A stretch of DNA of 7,362 bases from Burkholderiaceae bacterium (GTDB taxonomy: Bacteria; Pseudomonadota; Gammaproteobacteria; Burkholderiales; Burkholderiaceae): assembly GCA_025458735.1 (NCBI GenBank), contig JALORV010000031.1, positions 1 through 7,362 on the forward strand, given 5' to 3'. How positions within the stretch are numbered: position 1 is the stretch's first letter; each line of letters opens with the position of its first letter. Position numbers and translations under genes: made by a program. The notes beneath the pieces were generated by a model that was not told where the DNA came from, searched no databases, and worked only from the letters and a program-made list of their open reading frames with translations. This document shows, one piece after another, positions 6,211 to 7,362 of the stretch.

Positions 6211-7362
6211 TCAGAACGCCGCGCGTGCCTTCGCCGCCAGATCGATGCGCGGCCCGTCGTCGATGGCGGCCGGCGCCTCGCCCGCGACTCGCGGCGCCTC
6301 GACGTCGAACAGCGCCGCGACCGCGGGCGGGACGAAGCGCGTGCGCGCCGCGTAGAGGTGGCGGTCGCCGAAGCGACGTTGCGCCGTCACGTGGAAGCGC
6401 TGCGGAACGACGAGCGCGAGGTGGCGCTTCGCGCGCGTCATCGCCACGTGCAGCAGCCGCCGTTCCTCCTCGATCGCGTCGGCGCTGCCCGTGGCGAGGT
6501 CCGACGGCAGGCAGCCGTCGACGACGTTGAGCAGCACGACGGCGGTCCACTCCTGCCCCTTCGCGGCGTGGATCGTCGACAGCACGAGGTAGTCCTCGTC
6601 ACGATGCGGCGCGCCGGCCTCGTCGCTCGTGGCCTGCGGCGGGTCGAGCGTCAGCTCGGCGAGGAAACGCTCGCGGCTCGCGAAGCCGGCGGCCAGGTGC
6701 GCGAGCTGCTCGAGGTCGAGCCGTCGAGTCGCGGCGTCGTCGTGCAGGCGTTCGAGATGCGGCGCGTACCAGCGCAGCGCGACGGCGACTGCATCGGGCC
6801 AGCCGGCGCCGCGCAGCGCCGCCGCGACGGCGAGCCAGGCCGCCCAATCCCTGGCTGCCACGCGCGGCGGCACGAAGCGCTCGAGCGCGTCGAGCGGATC
6901 GGCGGCGGCGTCGAGCGCGTCGAGCAGCCGCCGCGCGTGCGCCGGTCCCATGCCAGGCACGAGTTGCGCGACGCGAAAACCCGCGAGCCGGTGGCGCGGG
7001 TTCTGCACCCAGCGCAGCACCGACAGCAGGTCCTTCACGTGCGCCGCCTCGAGAGGGACGTCGCGCCGCGCCAGCTCGAGTTCGAGCGCGGCGCTGTGGT
7101 GCGCGGTGCGAAACAGCACCGCCTGCCGGCGCAGCACGACGCCCTCCTCGCGCCGGCGCAGCACCTCGTCGGCGACCCAGCGCGCCTGCCCCGCCTCGTC
7201 GTCGACGGCGACGAGGCGCGGTCGCTCGCCGTCGCACTCGCTCCACAGCGCCTTCGCGAAGCGCTCGGGCGAGAGCGCGATCACCGCGTTCGCCGCCGCG
7301 AGCAGCTCGCGCGTCGAGCGGTAGTTGCGCGCGAGCGTGACGACGCGCGCCGGCGGGTCGAA
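6211..7362 (-). CDS. UvrD/Rep-type superfamily 1 DNA helicase, C-terminal part, 5' partial
   Basis: The frame is open from the right window edge, so the N-terminus with its Walker A and B motifs lies outside; 383 codons are visible. Motif IV appears at once (LARNYRSTRELLAAANAVI, about 7279-7335), where Arg of NYRS normally contacts ATP. Motif V is LSTIHAAKGQEW (6547-6582) and motif VI EEERRLLHVAMTRAKRHL (about 6418-6471) carries the arginine finger. Between them is the usual 2B-like helical region with a helix-hairpin-helix-like stretch (AQLVPGMGPAHARRLLDALD). The protein ends soon after motif VI with SRTRF-like (AARTRFVPP) and a short tail. It would be a 3'-5' translocating ATPase on single-stranded DNA, acting in repair or replication restart. 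The KGQEW and VVDGCLPSDL wording resembles a proteobacterial UvrD-like subgroup rather than UvrD or Rep themselves, so no symbol is given. A UvrD-family helicase is secure; the exact paralog is not. Confidence 0.9.
   Translation of the reverse strand, partial: FDPPARVVTLARNYRSTRELLAAANAVIALSPERFAKALWSECDGERPRLVAVDDEAGQARWVADEVLRRREEGVVLRRQAVLFRTAHHSAALELELARRDVPLEAAHVKDLLSVLRWVQNPRHRLAGFRVAQLVPGMGPAHARRLLDALDAAADPLDALERFVPPRVAARDWAAWLAVAAALRGAGWPDAVAVALRWYAPHLERLHDDAATRRLDLEQLAHLAAGFASRERFLAELTLDPPQATSDEAGAPHRDEDYLVLSTIHAAKGQEWTAVVLLNVVDGCLPSDLATGSADAIEEERRLLHVAMTRAKRHLALVVPQRFHVTAQRRFGDRHLYAARTRFVPPAVAALFDVEAPRVAGEAPAAIDDGPRIDLAAKARAAF

Overview
This window is dense, very GC-rich bacterial DNA with strong G/C third-position bias. 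The proteins most resemble those of Proteobacteria. The overall flavour (FadD next to a GNAT gene, an E. coli-like MgtA, and a promoter-like ACAAT motif hugging an ATG) suggests a beta-proteobacterium, probably Burkholderiales. That placement is inference from sequence style, not from a search. No RNA genes, CRISPR arrays, insertion sequences or phage genes were seen.

Layout, left to right. (1) 2-466 (+) is the C-terminal end of a long-chain fatty acyl-CoA ligase (FadD type), cut by the window edge. Its recognisable homology ends near 360-370, and the reading frame then runs on without a stop. (2) 371-882 (+) is a GNAT acetyltransferase that appears broken: its conserved body lies in another frame with no usable start codon, and the usual N-terminal strand is missing. 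(3) 965-3676 (+) is a full-length P3B-type Mg2+-importing ATPase (MgtA). Alignment and a good Shine-Dalgarno put its start at an ATC/CTG pair rather than at the first TTG. (4) 3700-5172 (+), 23 bases later and with its own Shine-Dalgarno, is a short RNase II/R-family (RNB) exoribonuclease with a C-terminal S1-like domain and a Gln in place of the fourth active-site Asp. (5) 5262-6074 (+) is a four-helix bestrophin-like (DUF4239) membrane protein, perhaps made from a leaderless mRNA. (6) 6211-7362 (-) is the C-terminal part of a UvrD/Rep-type superfamily 1 helicase, convergent with (5) and open at the right edge. A perfect 9-bp stem in the 136-base gap probably terminates transcription from one or both sides.

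How they fit together: mgtA and the RNB gene look co-transcribed, pairing a Mg2+ importer with a nuclease of a Mg2+-dependent family. The fadD and GNAT genes form a separate upstream unit. The DUF4239 and helicase genes look like independent neighbours. I found no clear new multi-gene system. The points most worth a second look are the fadD/GNAT junction, the non-canonical mgtA start, the altered RNB active site, and the mgtA-RNB pairing.
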